From Desmodus rotundus (taxonomy: Eukaryota; Chordata; Mammalia; Chiroptera; Phyllostomidae): a DNA stretch of 64,000 nucleotides. Positions 8,821 through 20,101 of this stretch are shown here, piece by piece. Below the pieces are notes generated by a model. That model was not told the DNA's origin. It did not search any database and saw only the letters and a list, made by a program, of their open reading frames with translations. The stretch covers positions 18,079,680 to 18,143,679 of the forward strand of contig NC_071391.1 in the NCBI RefSeq assembly GCF_022682495.2, in the 5' to 3' direction. The first letter of the stretch is position 1. Every line of letters begins with the position of its first letter. The translations under genes and the position numbers were made by a program.

Positions 8821-11173
8821 ATTTTTTTTCTGCTTAATCCCTTTACCTTTTTCACCCAACCCCTCAAACCCCCTTCCTTCTGATAGCTATCAGTATATTA
8901 TTGGTATCTGAGTCTGTTTCTATTTTATTTGTTAGTTTATTTTGTTCATTAGATTCCACATGTGAGTGAAATCATACGATATTTATCTGGCTTATTTCAT
9001 TTATCACAATACCATCCAGGTCCATTCATGCTGTTGCAACACATAAGATTTTCTTCTTTTTCTGATAGCCAAGTAGTATAATATTTCATTGTGTAAATGT
9101 ACCACAAATTTTATTCACTCATCTACTGAAGGGCCCTTGGGCTGCTTCCATATCTTAGCTATTGTACATAATGCTACAATGAACATATACGAGCATATAT
9201 TCTTTCATATTACTGTTTTGGGTTTCCTCAGATGAATTTCCAGAAGTGGAATTGCTAAGTCATAAGGCAGTTCATAATTAATTTGGGGGGTTAACTCCAT
9301 ACTTCTTTCCACAGTGGCTACACCAGGATGCATTTCCATTTTCTCCACACCCTCACCAACACTTGCTGTTTGTTGATTTGTGGATTATAACTATTCTGAC
9401 AGGTGTATGTGATGTCTTATTGTGGTTTCAGTTTTCATCTCTCTGATGATTAGTGATGTTGAGCATCTTTTTGTATGTCTCTTGGCCATCTGTATGTCCT
9501 CTATGGAGAAGTGTCCATTCAGGTCCTTTACCTATTCTTTAATTGGATTGTTTTCTGCTTTTGTTTTTTTTTTTTAGTGTTGAGTTTGATAACTTCCTTA
9601 TACATTTTGGATATTAACACCTTATTAGATGTATCATTAGTGTACATGTTCTCCCATTTAGTAGAATGTATTTTTATTTTGTTGATGGTTTTCTTGTCTG
9701 TGCAAAACATTGTAGTTTGATATAGTCCCATTTGTTTATTTTTTTCTTTTGTTTTCTTTGCCAGAGAGATATATTAGGAAAAAAATATTGTTATGAGAGA
9801 TGTCCAAGATTTTACTGCCCATGTTTTCTTCTAGAATTTTTATGGTTTCAAGTCTAACATTTAAATTGTTAACCCATTTCAGTTTATTCTTGTGTACAAT
9901 GTAAAAAGGTAGTCTCGTTTCTTTCTTTCTTGCATGTATATGTCTAATTTTCCCAACACCATTTACTGAATGGACCATATTTATTCCATTGCATGTTCTT
10001 GCTTCTTTTGTCAAATATTAATTGACCATAAATATGTGGGTATATTTCTAGGCTCTCTATTCTCTTCCATTGATATACCTGTCTGTTTTTATGCCAGTAC
10101 CATGCTGTTTTGATTATTATGGTCTTTTAGTATAGTTTGATATCAGGTGGCATGATTCCTCCAACTTTGTTCTTCTTTCTTAAGACTGCTGTGGCCATTT
10201 GAGGTCTTTTGTGGTGTCATATAAATTTTTGGAATATTTGTTCTAGTTCTATGAAATACACCATTGGTCTCCTGATAGGGATTGCATTGAGTCTATAGAT
10301 TCAATGCTTTGGGTAGTATGGACATTTTAATTATATTAATTTAGGAAATTAATGAACATGGTATATGCTTCCACTTATTTATATCTTCTTCATTTTCTTT
10401 CTTCAGTGTCTTATAATTTTCTAAGCTCAAGTCTTTTACATTCTTGGTTAAATTTATTTGTAGGGTGTTTTTTATTTTTTTGATGCTATTGTAAATAGGA
10501 GTGTTTTCTTGTTCTCTCTTTCTGATAGTTCATTATCGATGTATAAAAATGCAACTGATTTCTGAATATTAATTTTGTACCCTACTACAGTACTGATTCA
10601 TTTATCAGTTCTCATAGTGTGTTGGTGGAATCTTTAGGGTTCTCTATATACAATATCATGTCATCTGCAAATAATGACAGTTTTGCTTCTTCTTTTCCTA
10701 TTTGGATACCTTTTATTCTTCTTCTTGTCTGATCCCTGTGGCTAGGAATTTCAGTACTATGTTGAATAAGAGTGGTAAAAGCAGATACCCTTGTCTTCTT
10801 CCTGATCTTAGGGAAAACACTTGTAGGTTTTGCTCATTGAATATTATGTTGGCTGTGAGTTTGTCATATATGGCCTTTATTATATTAACTTATGTTCCCT
10901 CTATATCCACTGTGCTGATAGTTTTTATCATACATGTGTGTGGGATTTTATAAATGCTTTTTCTGCATCTATTGATATGATTATGTAGCTTTTAGCTTTT
11001 ACTTTGTTTATACAGTGTATCATGTTTATTGATTTGTGCATGTTGTACCAAGCTTGAGTCCCTGGAATAATTCCCACCTGGTTGTGGTATATAATCTTTT
11101 TATTGTGTTACTGAATCCAGTTTGCTATTATTTTGTTCAGTATTTTAGTATCTATTTTCATCAGGAATATTGG
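8821..11173 (-). mobile_element. 5'-truncated L1 retrotransposon, minus strand, ending at an internal A-rich tract
   Basis: The minus strand carries the 3' two thirds of L1 ORF2 and a short 3'UTR. The 3' end (plus strand 8821-8860) is a T-run followed by the reverse complement of GGGATTAAGCAG. In the L1 copies at 14.1 kb and 63.9 kb that motif is internal and is followed by further 3'UTR. This copy therefore ended at the internal A-rich tract, by premature polyadenylation or internal priming. Truncation at 11173 is typical of incomplete reverse transcription. A likely 10-bp target duplication brackets the element. Confidence 0.85.
8945..11173 (-). pseudogene. L1 ORF2 fragment (reverse transcriptase to C-terminus), degenerate
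   Basis: ORF2 is the L1 endonuclease/reverse transcriptase. The catalytic FADD motif of the reverse transcriptase (reversed GTCATCTGCAAA) lies at 10660-10671. Downstream, recognisable ORF2 text includes IKILEENMGSKILDIS (about 9830-9780) and segments corresponding to the cysteine-rich C-terminal region (about 9400-9100). The endonuclease and the N-terminal part of the reverse transcriptase are missing through 5' truncation. No open stretch exceeds about 92 codons, so it is non-functional. Confidence 0.85.
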
Positions 11174-11183
11174 TGAACACTCT

Positions 11184-11690
11184 TTAAAATCTATAAAACC
11201 TATTCAATGATCTATACATGTCTAATTCTAAAATATTTTTCTAAAATCAGTGTAATAATTGCTTTTTCATAGAATGACTGGGAGAATTAAATTAGATCAT
11301 TAAGACATGTAATTGATTTACCTAACACATAATAAATATTTAATGAAATTTAAATATTCCTATGCAATTTAACTATAATTTTATTATCACAAACTGATTC
11401 TATGGCTCATTATAACTATGTATATGTTGATGATTTGATATAAAAGTATATACACAGATACAAATGTATACATTTGCAGTTAGTTTATAGGCTACCAGTT
11501 ATAACAAAAATGGTTGCACAGTGATATTCAAAATGATATGTAGCTTTACAGCTGCCTTTGGCAAAATTAGTTTAGTTTTACTTCTTTTTTTTGTTACTTC
11601 TGTCCTGGGAAGTTATCATAAATCAGAAGTTGAATATTAGCCCTAAAGATATGATTTCACATGACTTGTGATTCTGGTGCACTTTCTATG
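11184..11690. other. Unique very AT-rich sequence
   Basis: No repeat family or exon identified. Confidence 0.4.
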
Positions 11691-11850
11691 TCCTGCTTTC
11701 TCTCATTTACTCATTTCTTCCTTTATTCATTATTTATACAACATTTACTTGATCTCTACTCTGTGCCAGCCACTGCAATATGCCCTTAGGAATCTTGCAG
11801 TCTTCTAAGGGAACAACACGAAAGCAATGCAGTGATGTGGACAACGCAAC
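11691..11850 (-). mobile_element. L2 LINE fragment, minus strand
   Basis: Contains the reversed L2 3' end: ACATTTACTTGATCTCTACT, then CTGTGCCAGCCACTGCAATA, then GGAATCTTGCAGTCTTCTAA. Confidence 0.65.
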
Positions 11851-13571
11851 ACGTTCTTTCAAAGTAAGGAGGTCTTCCCCTCTCCTAGATGACACGTGGT
11901 TAACTATTATGAATGTGTCTTTCTACCATTAAACCAAATAGAGAATAGAAATTAAATAGAGATCATTTAAAGGAGGATTTCTGTCTAAGCATCTATTTTT
12001 TATTCATCCTCTTGTCTTCTTCCACCACCTACATACTGAAGACATCCGAATGATTATCAGTAATTGCTATCCCTTTCTCATGCCCCGGAATCTGGTTTCC
12101 ATCTGACTTCTGGCAATCTGTAGGTAGATGTTCTGTAGCTATCTCAAATTCATATTTTTAAAGCAAATTCATTATGTTTCTGCCTCCCACAGAAATTGTT
12201 TCTCCTCCTCTATGTGTAGTCCTCGTTAAATGGTTCACCACCCACAATATCATCCCAACTGAAGTCTTGAGTCCTAGTCCATGCTCAGTGCCTACCCACA
12301 CCCCACACCAATCAGTCATCAAATCCTGCTCATCCCCTGCCAATTTTTTTCCACTCCATTCTAAGTAAATACACATAGCCCTTATGCCCCAAATTAGTAG
12401 AATAAAAAGGCATTTTTCATGTTGCTAAGCAGCAGCAATTCAAAGAAAGCTCATAAAATTAAGTCAGTGACTTGGTTATTAAGTGTTATCACTACAGTGA
12501 ATGGAAAATGTTCCTCTTTAACATGGAATAGTAATTTTAAATTCTGTTGACTTATAACTTCAAAAATGACCTCATATTTGTCTCCACATTGATGTACTTG
12601 CTGAATTTACCTTTCTCTCACATTACTGATAATTTTATGCTTCCAAAGTCATTGCCAGCTCTGAAATCAGAGTCCTTTGCAAATGTTCTATTGCTCGGGA
12701 AATGGATGGAAGACCCACACTGCAGTGCATGTTCATACAGACGTGTGTTTTCACTTTCACTAGTCGTTGAAAAGAAATGATTGACGTCACAAAAGTGAAG
12801 GCTACCACAGCAGCTCCTGATTATTTCCTGAGTATTCCTGAAATTTTCTTTTGGTCCACACTCTTAAAGAGTCATTTATTAATTCATAAATGTAAGTGCA
12901 AAAGTATGTGGCACATAGTAGGCCCAGAAGAAGTGGTACATCCTATTTTCCCTTGTAAGATATATATTTTTTAAAGTATCACTGAGCCTCTAGATCCCTA
13001 AACTGCCCTAAACCCAGGAAGAGGAAACACAACAGGGTTTTTTTTTCATTTGTAATGTTTTTAAAATAGATTTATATACTGATAAATATGTGGTTTGGGG
13101 TTAATATTTACCCTATGTTAAATGAAAAGTTTATATATGTCTTTAAAATATGAAGTTTTAAATGGAATAGTGTAGTAACTACAGATGAAAAGGCTACATG
13201 AAAGGAAAGGGAAGATAAGACAGATATTCCTTGAAGAGGTAGAAAAAGAGAAGATTAAATTTTCTTTAAATGTTTCTCAAGTCAATAGATTACTTCTTTC
13301 TGAGCTCCTAAGTGATGATTCTTCTTTCCTTCTGAAAGAATGGAAACTTAGAATGATGTACCTTAATATTTTACATCTTTTTTGGCCTGTGCACCCTGAT
13401 CAGGCATGAAAGCCTAGCACTGTTAGCAAACGGTGTCCTTGCTGTCTCCCTGTTTACTGGTCCTCAGCTAAAATTAGCTTTGCTGAGCAAATAGATTTGT
13501 GCAGCCACCCTAAACAGATCATTTCCCAGAATGCCATGGAAAACATTGGCGTTGGAACTTCAACTTTTATC
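11851..13571. other. Mostly unique sequence, with a possible old repeat at 12100-12340
   Basis: At 12130-12340 the words ATCTCAAATTCATATTT, AATCAGTCATCAAATCCTGC and the pyrimidine-rich sequence between them resemble an old mammalian LINE-type repeat, but I cannot name it. The remainder is AT-rich with no exon seen. A full cAMP-response-element palindrome lies at 12782-12789 (listed separately). Confidence 0.4.
12782..12789. promoter_or_regulatory. Perfect CRE palindrome TGACGTCA
   Basis: Consensus full cAMP-response element, the site bound by CREB/ATF dimers, with its central CpG retained in CpG-poor sequence. No core promoter, CpG island or transcript start is visible nearby, so activity is unproven and chance occurrence is possible. 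Confidence 0.3.
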
Positions 13572-13769
13572 AATGTTTTTTTAATTGAATTTATTGGGTG
13601 ACTTTGGTTAATGAAATTATATAGGTTTCAGGTGTACAATTCTATAACACATCTTCTGCATATTGTACTGTGTATTCACAACCTCAAGTCAAGTCTCCTT
13701 CCATCACCATCTATCCCCCCTTTACCCTGTCTTACACCCCCCCTCCTTTCCCTCTAATAATCACCATGC
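13572..13769 (-). mobile_element. L1 3'UTR, minus strand (3' half of a 5'-inverted L1)
   Basis: Begins with a T-run (the A-tail) and reads as the reverse complement of a bat-type L1 3' end: TTTATTGGGTGACTTTGG, TTTCAGGTGTACAATTCTAT, CAAGTCAAGTCTCCTTCC. It joins at about 13770 to L1 sequence in the opposite orientation. Confidence 0.8.
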
Positions 13770-14009
13770 TGTGGTACATTTACACAATGGAATACTACTC
13801 CACCACAAAAAGGAATAAAAACTTACCCTTGTGACAGCATGGATGGGCCTGGAGAGTATTATGCTAAGTGAAATAAGAGAAAGATGAGTACCACATGATA
13901 TAACTTATATGTGGAATCTAACAAACAAATTAAACAACAAACAAAATAGAAACATACTCATAGCTACAGAGAACAGACTGACAGTTGTCAGAGGGGAGTA
14001 AATAGGGAC

Positions 14010-14029
14010 AAGGGATTAATAAATCCCTT
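14010..14029. repeat. Perfect short palindrome inside the L1 fragment
   Basis: Arms AAGGGATT and AATCCCTT around a 4-base loop. It sits next to the GA-rich expansion and is probably accidental. Confidence 0.6.
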
Positions 14030-14034
14030 CTTTT

Positions 14035-14100
14035 CTAAAAGAAAGAAAGAGAGAAAGGAAGAAAGAAGGAATGAAAGAAGAGAGAGAGAGAGAGAGAGGT
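14035..14100 (+). repeat. (GAAA)/(GA)n purine tract
   Basis: Imperfect GAAA and GGAA units ending in a run of about ten GA dinucleotides, within the L1 3'UTR. Confidence 0.85.
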
Positions 14101-14157
14101 GAAGGGATTAAGCAAAAAAAAAAAAAAGAAAAAAAAATGCTCATTGACAGACAAGAG

Positions 14158-14824
14158 TACCAATATGTTTTCATACTTATAAAATGGAGAAAGAAAACAC
14201 TGGACCAAGGTAAAGCTACTGACTCACCAACATAAACCTCTTAAGTATAGACAAAAGTTATGCATGTACAGAAAGGGTGATTTGTGAATACCATTACACA
14301 AGTAAAGGTCATTGTTAGCAGTTGCTTATCAATCATGGTGAAGTGCCTTAGTAAAATAGTAGGCTAATCATTGTATTCCATTTATTCTGCTTCCTGTAAA
14401 CTAGATGAATGTGGAATTATGTATATAGCACTTTTCAGCATGAAAGTGGAAGGAAAGTTTAATACCTCTTTTCTCTCTTTTTCTGAGAGATTCCATTTTA
14501 CTTTGAAGGTAGAGTCTTGTAAAAAGCTGCAGGTCACAATGTATGTGGTAGTTTTCTTGGGAAGAATTCCAAACTATAGTCCATTCTTCTTTGCCTGGAA
14601 GCCACATGTACATGGACAAATACATGGATGAACATTCACTTCGAGTGTGCCCCACAGGAAGAAGGCAGTGCTTCACACTCGGAGATTGCCTGGCAAATAT
14701 TATAGTTTTTCTGGTATTGCTCAGTTGAGAGTGGCTAATAGGACCCTACTTAGAGAGGAAATTGAAAGAGATGAGAAAAGGATGAACAGTGTGAGATAGA
14801 TATGGGTTAATGGAATGAAAAAGA
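14158..14824. other. Unique sequence
   Basis: No repeat or exon recognised. Overlapping open frames of 86 and 91 codons occur on opposite strands, and neither looks like a known protein. Confidence 0.45.
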
Positions 14825-15010
14825 GCTTTGGCTGGAGCGTAGGGACTCTGAAGCCAGAAAGACCTGCATTTGAATCCTGCCATCTCTTCTTAACCACCAA
14901 CCACTACTGTCAGCCTCAGTTTACTTTTTTGCAAAACAGCACTCATAAACCTATCATGCAGATTGCTCTCTGGGTTAATTGGGACAACATATGACGCATC
15001 ATTCTCTTTA
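14825..15010 (+). mobile_element. MIR SINE, plus strand
   Basis: Good MIR landmarks: CTGAAGCCAGAAAGACCTGC, ATTTGAATCCTGCCATCTCT, CAGCCTCAGTTTACTTTTTT and ACCTATCATGCAGATTGCTC. Confidence 0.75.
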
Positions 15011-16112
15011 CCTTGCAGGCAGCAGGTCTACCCTGAGGGGTAATTGTTTTTTCCTTATTGTGGCATGGCTTTAAACAATTTTTAAAAATTAAATATGCGT
15101 TCTACTTCAGGTTTCTTATTTCTCAAATAACATTGCTTAGAACCTATCTTATTCTGCAGTACTTTCTTCTTTTTTCCTTTTCCGGTATTCTTTTATAGTC
15201 TTCTCTTTTTAGCACCCGTTGTTTCTAAAGTTTACATAACCTTCTGCTCTCTATAAGGAATGATTGACTGAAGAATTTTGGGGAATGATCCTGCATCCCA
15301 ATGAGAAGCTGCACACCTTCTGTCACCCTAAGACTTTACCCCTCTCTCCTCCTTCCCACTCTTTCCCTTCCAGATAACAAACAAACCTATGCTGTGCTTC
15401 AGCTCTTTGAGTGTTAGATCCAGATATGCACAAACATATTTGAGGGGGAGGTGGTGAGGAATGCTGTCATCGACCTAATTCTAGCTTTGCAGAGAAGATG
15501 TGTTTGGGGGAAGAAAGACTCAAGATGGAAGCAGGCCAAAAGCTGTCATCATCATGACTGTCTTCTTCAAGGCAGCATCGCCTGCTTCCATAGACCGAGA
15601 GAGATAAGTACAGGATGAGTTTTCGGAGTCTGATAATCCACTGGGTGGAGGTGGATGAGGAGAGAGCCTCGATTTACTGTTTATTTAAATTATTCTCGGT
15701 TTCAAAACCAAGTTCATCTGCCAGAGATTCCCACCATAAAACTTCATACTTCTTCATTCCAGCCTCTTCCCCATCCGGTTCTTTGGCACAGTGCATCCTC
15801 TGCCTAGCCTCTACTCCGGAGAGGCCACTCTTCATGTGAGTTGCTAGGTTCTCAGTGCACTGTGTTCCAAAGTTAATATCATGCCATGGCACCATATGGG
15901 CGATGACAGAAAGTAACAGCCTTTGAGGTCTCACCTTCCGGGGGGGCGGGGAATGGGAGACTTAATTAATGAATGATGTAAGATCCTTCACAATCCTGAG
16001 ATAAAAGACTATAAAATCAGAGAACTGCTATTTTCCTAGTCCTAAATAGGTACCTGCCATGTTAACAGGGATTGCAATAGCTATTCAAATGTAAAATGTG
16101 CATCATACACAG

Positions 16113-16114
<2 letters not shown>
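15011..16114. other. Unique sequence with one isolated GC box
   Basis: No gene or repeat recognised. A GGGGGGGCGGGG motif (Sp1-type GC box) lies near 15940, without a CpG island. Confidence 0.4.

Positions 16115-16149
<35 letters not shown>
16115..16149 (+). repeat. (TG)n microsatellite
   Basis: About 17 uninterrupted TG dinucleotides, the longest pure dinucleotide run in the window and likely polymorphic. Confidence 0.97.
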
Positions 16150-16153
<4 letters not shown>

Positions 16154-16734
16154 ATGAACTACATTTAGTCCTGGAAGGGACTTCAGGCTGGCCCCTCAGG
16201 TTACGTCTTTAAAAACTGAGTCCCAGACATGATTTTTCACCAAATCATTGAACTTATTAGAGCCAGATGCCAACCTGGAACCCAGCTATCATAGGCCCAG
16301 TACTCTTTGCAACATACAAGCCTTCCTCACTATAAATGTTCTATATAGAAACTTTGGAATTCGACCAAGAACTAAAGAGAAATGGTCTGTGACTGAACCT
16401 AAACCTTTTTCAAGTATAAGCAGGATTATTGCTGTTCTTTGAAATATCGTAAATGACTTTTCATCCCATTGGGCACAGGGCAAGATATAGTTTTAAAGCC
16501 ACCTCTATGCTTGGGAAATATTACTGGCAACAATCCATGTTGTTTGGCAAGGCAGCAACCACCTCCCACCACTGACTGGAGTTGAGTGTATTATTGTGGT
16601 TGTGTGGAGGCATTGTTGAAAATTACTCATGGGAAGTACATAGAGGCTCGCTGTGTAGCAGGCCAAAGGAAAGATCCAAAAGTGATGCATTGGCATAATT
16701 TGATCTAGCCTAAAATTGTTTCTATAGAATAGGA
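16150..16734. other. Unique sequence
   Basis: No repeat or exon recognised. Confidence 0.45.
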
Positions 16735-16910
16735 TAGTAGTCTGAGTCATAAAAGAATGAATTCTGGACTTTGAATCAGGTAACTTGAGATTAAAGATCC
16801 AAGCCAACATTCCCCTTAATAACAATATGATTTGTGGCAAGTCGCTGAGCTTCTCTGAGCTTCAAGGTACATTTTTCCAAAACTGAACTTATAATTTCTA
16901 GATCATGTAG
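16735..16910 (+). mobile_element. MIR SINE, plus strand
   Basis: Landmarks ATTCTGGACTTTGAATCAGG, TGATTTGTGGCAAGTCGCTG and GAGCTTCTCTGAGCTTCAAG follow the MIR order. Confidence 0.65.
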
Positions 16911-18409
16911 TTTAGGAGAGAATTATCTAAGATAATTCAGGTAGAGTTATCTGCTTTGAATAGTACTAATAACCTGTCTATAGTATAATAGAATATCAGC
17001 TAGAGGTGTAATATTTTGAATCCGAATCTAAAGAAAGATGTCAGCAGTGATTAAGATGCATCTTTAGGGTTTGTTATATACAAGTCAATCCTCCAGACAC
17101 CAGCAACAGAGAAGAAAGGGTTTATACAACGAATCACCTCTATCTGCCACTAATTACATAGCTTCACTTTGATATCACACTTCTGGACATTGCCATTCAT
17201 AACCACACACACAAAAAATGGGTGGCTAGTAGCTCTTGAAAAAGGGGAAACAAAGAACAATAGAACCTACTGTGTTGGAAACTTCATTTTTGTAGAAAAA
17301 TTTCACTTTTCTTGTAGCTTAACTTACATGTGTTTGTTTCTGTTTAAATTTTATTTTGGCATCAGAGCCGGCTTAATCAATTAATTCAAAGTCTTCAAGA
17401 GGCCATGCTCTTCTCTATTTCCCATTTCTTTTCCCCCAGTGGAATCCAGGCTAGGTCATGGAAAAGGTTTTAGATACTAAATAGTTTGTGTCTGTTTCTC
17501 TAAGAATAATAGGTCTACACCATTATTTCAGGTAGCCCAACTACATAACTCATGGTTTTATGTAAGCAGTTATAGGAATTCATTTCCACAATGGCTTTTA
17601 TGGGTCTCTTTACATTTTATAATGACTTCAAGTTCTAGTCAATACTAGTGGCCTCTACACAGATCCTCGTCGGTTATTGTGGTAATTCCACTTTATTTTA
17701 ATGAGATGATCAGCCTCCATCTGTCTGGCATTGTCTGGGTGGGTTTCTGTCTGACAGAAGATGATGGGAGATAAACAAAATAACCTTTGGATTGTATTTC
17801 AACTGCATGAAGCCATGGAAGTAAAATAGGTAAAAGTAAATGAATGGATTTCATGAGTCTTCTTACATTATTGATGACATCCATTCAGATAACTTATCAG
17901 TTCATTCAGTGCTTATTTACTGTCACATTGTTTCTAAATGTTGGAGAGACACAATGGGTTAAAATATGCTCTCTCTATGAGGTAGCTTCAAGTTTTGGGG
18001 GCCAAGGACCTGGGGAGGTAATTATATTATAGTTGTAGACACAATGCAAATACCATGACAGATTAATTGTTCTGTTAAATTCTCCTAACTGAATTTGGGG
18101 TGGAATCAGTTCTGGGGATATTTCCCAAAAGGGTTATGCTCAAACTAAGGCTTAAAAAGTAGAAATTAGCCAGGAGAGGAAAATTGAAGAGAGTATGAGT
18201 TCTTGGCTACTGTCCCATGGCACTTTTATCTGTCACTCCAGTACTGGTAGACCATAAAATATGCCTCCAAGTGGCCCTTTAAATAACAACTGAGAGAACA
18301 TAGCAAAGAACAAAGATGACTCTATCACTAGCATTAATAGAAATGTAGCAAAGGACACTGGTATGGGGTGCTTCTCAATGGAGAATCTGTCTTGGGATCA
18401 AAATGGTAG
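16911..18409. other. Unique AT-rich sequence
   Basis: No gene, RNA or named repeat. Near 17900-18040 the words AGTGCTTATTTACTGTCACA and AATGTTGGAGAGACACAATG could be a weak minus-strand L2 remnant. Confidence 0.4.
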
Positions 18410-18540
18410 TACTGTATTGAATACTTCATGCAGGCTAAGCATTTTACACGTTATCCTATTTAATCTCAAAAACAAATCTATAAGTAAAATTATGATTATT
18501 ATTTCAAATTATGGATATTAATCAATGAATGAAGGCTTAT
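18410..18540 (-). mobile_element. MIR SINE fragment, minus strand
   Basis: Reversed MIR landmarks: GAATACTTCATGCAGGCTAA, CATTTTACACGTTATCCTAT, TTAATCTCAAAAACAAATCT. Confidence 0.65.
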
Positions 18541-18560
18541 AGGAAAGAGTAGGTTATTTT

Positions 18561-18630
18561 AGATAGATTGATTGATTGATGATAGATAGGTAGGTAGGTA
18601 GATAGATAGACTGACAGACAGAAAGAAAAA
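18561..18630 (+). repeat. Compound tetranucleotide microsatellite (GATA/GATT/GGTA/GACA)
   Basis: Successive GATT, GATA, GGTA, GATA and GACA units form an interrupted array of about 70 bp. Confidence 0.9.
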
Positions 18631-19480
18631 GAGTCAGACTAAGAATCTGATTTACTTGAGTCCAAAAATCATGATCTTTGGGCTATGTTGCCTTGTCTTT
18701 ATAAATTGCATTTCTCATATTGCATTTATTATGGGTGCCACAAGTGCTGAAAAGTTTAAATTGGAGAAAGCTGTAAAAGCCAGGGAAATAATGACAAGAA
18801 TTGTATTTGGGGGCATATACAAATATATTAGAGATTATTAAATAAAGCCCAAGTTAGAGGTAGGCAATTTATTCACACGTATAAATGCTAAGTGGAACTA
18901 GAATTATATATAACCCAGATCAACATTATATAATGATTTTAATGAATGTGGAGGCCATTGAGTATTTGACAGCCCCTGTAGAATAAAAATCTATTGGATT
19001 TTGAAAGTCATCTCGTGGGAAATATTGGAAGCTGAAACACTTGAGGGATGTAAAGCTAAATTGGATAAAACATGCCTCTAATCTCCAATACGATCTCTTG
19101 TTGTAAAATGTATGCACAAACACACACTATCCAAAAGTACTTTTAATTTCTACAAGCTGCATGTCTCAATTTATTTAAATAATGGTTTTAATCTTAGAAG
19201 AGAAAAGTTTTTAAAAATTAATTTACAGGAGAAACCAAAGCAGTGTAGGCTAAGTTATAGAAACCGAAGTCTCCTTACAGTGGTAAGGAAAACATGCAGT
19301 CATTTACAAATAATTAGTTTTGCAAAGATGTGTGAATGGGAGGTCTTGGAAAGGAGGCGAAGAATTAATTTCCCGAAAGGCACTGCAGATATAATTGTGG
19401 TTGGCACATTTCCTTCTGCAGATAACCTCTTACTGGTGTCTTGCCTGTTCTCTTAGGTGACATTTGGAAATAGCGGTGCT
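18631..19480. other. Unique sequence
   Basis: No repeat or gene identified. A 114-codon plus-strand open frame (19112-19456) has a low-complexity, non-protein-like start and matches no family known to me. Confidence 0.4.
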
Positions 19481-19505
19481 CCAATGCTTGTCCAATCATG
19501 CAAAT
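19481..19505 (+). promoter_or_regulatory. CCAAT, CCAAT and octamer cluster
   Basis: Within 25 bp there are two CCAAT boxes (19481-19485, 19492-19496) and a perfect octamer ATGCAAAT (19498-19505), sites for NF-Y and for POU-domain factors. There is no TATA box at a sensible distance and no adjacent coding sequence, so it may be a distal element or chance. Confidence 0.3.
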
Positions 19506-19573
19506 GAGAAAGGCACCTTTCAGACTTCGCACTCTGGATGGACACTCCGAGCTCAGCCTTGGTCTGGTTCCTT

Positions 19574-19629
19574 CTTAGGAAGTTGTAAGAAGAAGTAGCA
19601 ACTTAGGAAGTTGTAAAAAAGAAGTAATT
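19574..19629 (+). repeat. Imperfect 28-bp tandem duplication
   Basis: CTTAGGAAGTTGTAAGAAGA and its continuation at 19574-19601 recur at 19602-19629 with a few differences. This looks like replication slippage. Confidence 0.8.
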
Positions 19630-19837
19630 TCCCAGACCTCTACTGAGTGGGAGTTTTGAGCTCTTTATCCTGCCTTAGCCCCCTGGATGATTCTTATTCA
19701 ACATGGAAGAGATTATGATATTGAAAGGAGCCATCTAATTGGCCTGGTATTTTCCTGTTTGTTTGTCCTAAATCTCTGAGTCACACTAGCACTTGTGTTC
19801 TCTTGCTCTGTGCTTACTTAAGTGCTAATGTCCTATC

Positions 19838-19975
19838 ATGTGTGTGTGTGTGTGTGTATAGGTGTCCTTTCTCATATATACATACACACATATATGCACA
19901 TATATGATGTACAGTAAATGATTATGATATACAGTATACACACACATACACACACATAGATGCTATTCCTTTATG
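19838..19975 (+). repeat. (TG)n followed by degenerate (CA/TA)n tract
   Basis: About ten TG units at 19838-19858, then an alternating purine-pyrimidine region rich in CATATA and CACACA to about 19960. Confidence 0.85.
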
Positions 19976-20101
19976 TATATCATCTCTTGCATCCCAAGCA
20001 GTCCAGGCCTCAATTGCTTCTCTGATGACAGGATCACTTGCAATACTGTTTTTGCCATTTTAGCTAGTACCTACTGGACTCAGTGAAATCCATCATGATC
20101 T

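Larger units (their letters stand above)
13770..14157 (+). mobile_element. L1 ORF2 end and proximal 3'UTR, plus strand (inverted 5' half)
   Basis: Contains TGTGGTACATTTACACAATG, GTGACAGCATGGATGGGCCT, ATTATGCTAAGTGAAATAAG and, near the end, the internal A-rich tract of the L1 3'UTR (GGGATTAAGC followed by an A-run). In an uninterrupted L1 this segment ends just where the minus-strand segment at 13572-13769 begins. The pair is thus one L1 insertion with a 5' inversion, explained by twin priming. A (GAAA/GA)n tract at 14035-14100 has expanded inside it. Confidence 0.75.

Noticed and set aside
15935..15955. GC-box promoter
   Set aside because: A single GGGGGGGCGGGG motif without a CpG island, TATA box or exon is not enough to call a promoter.
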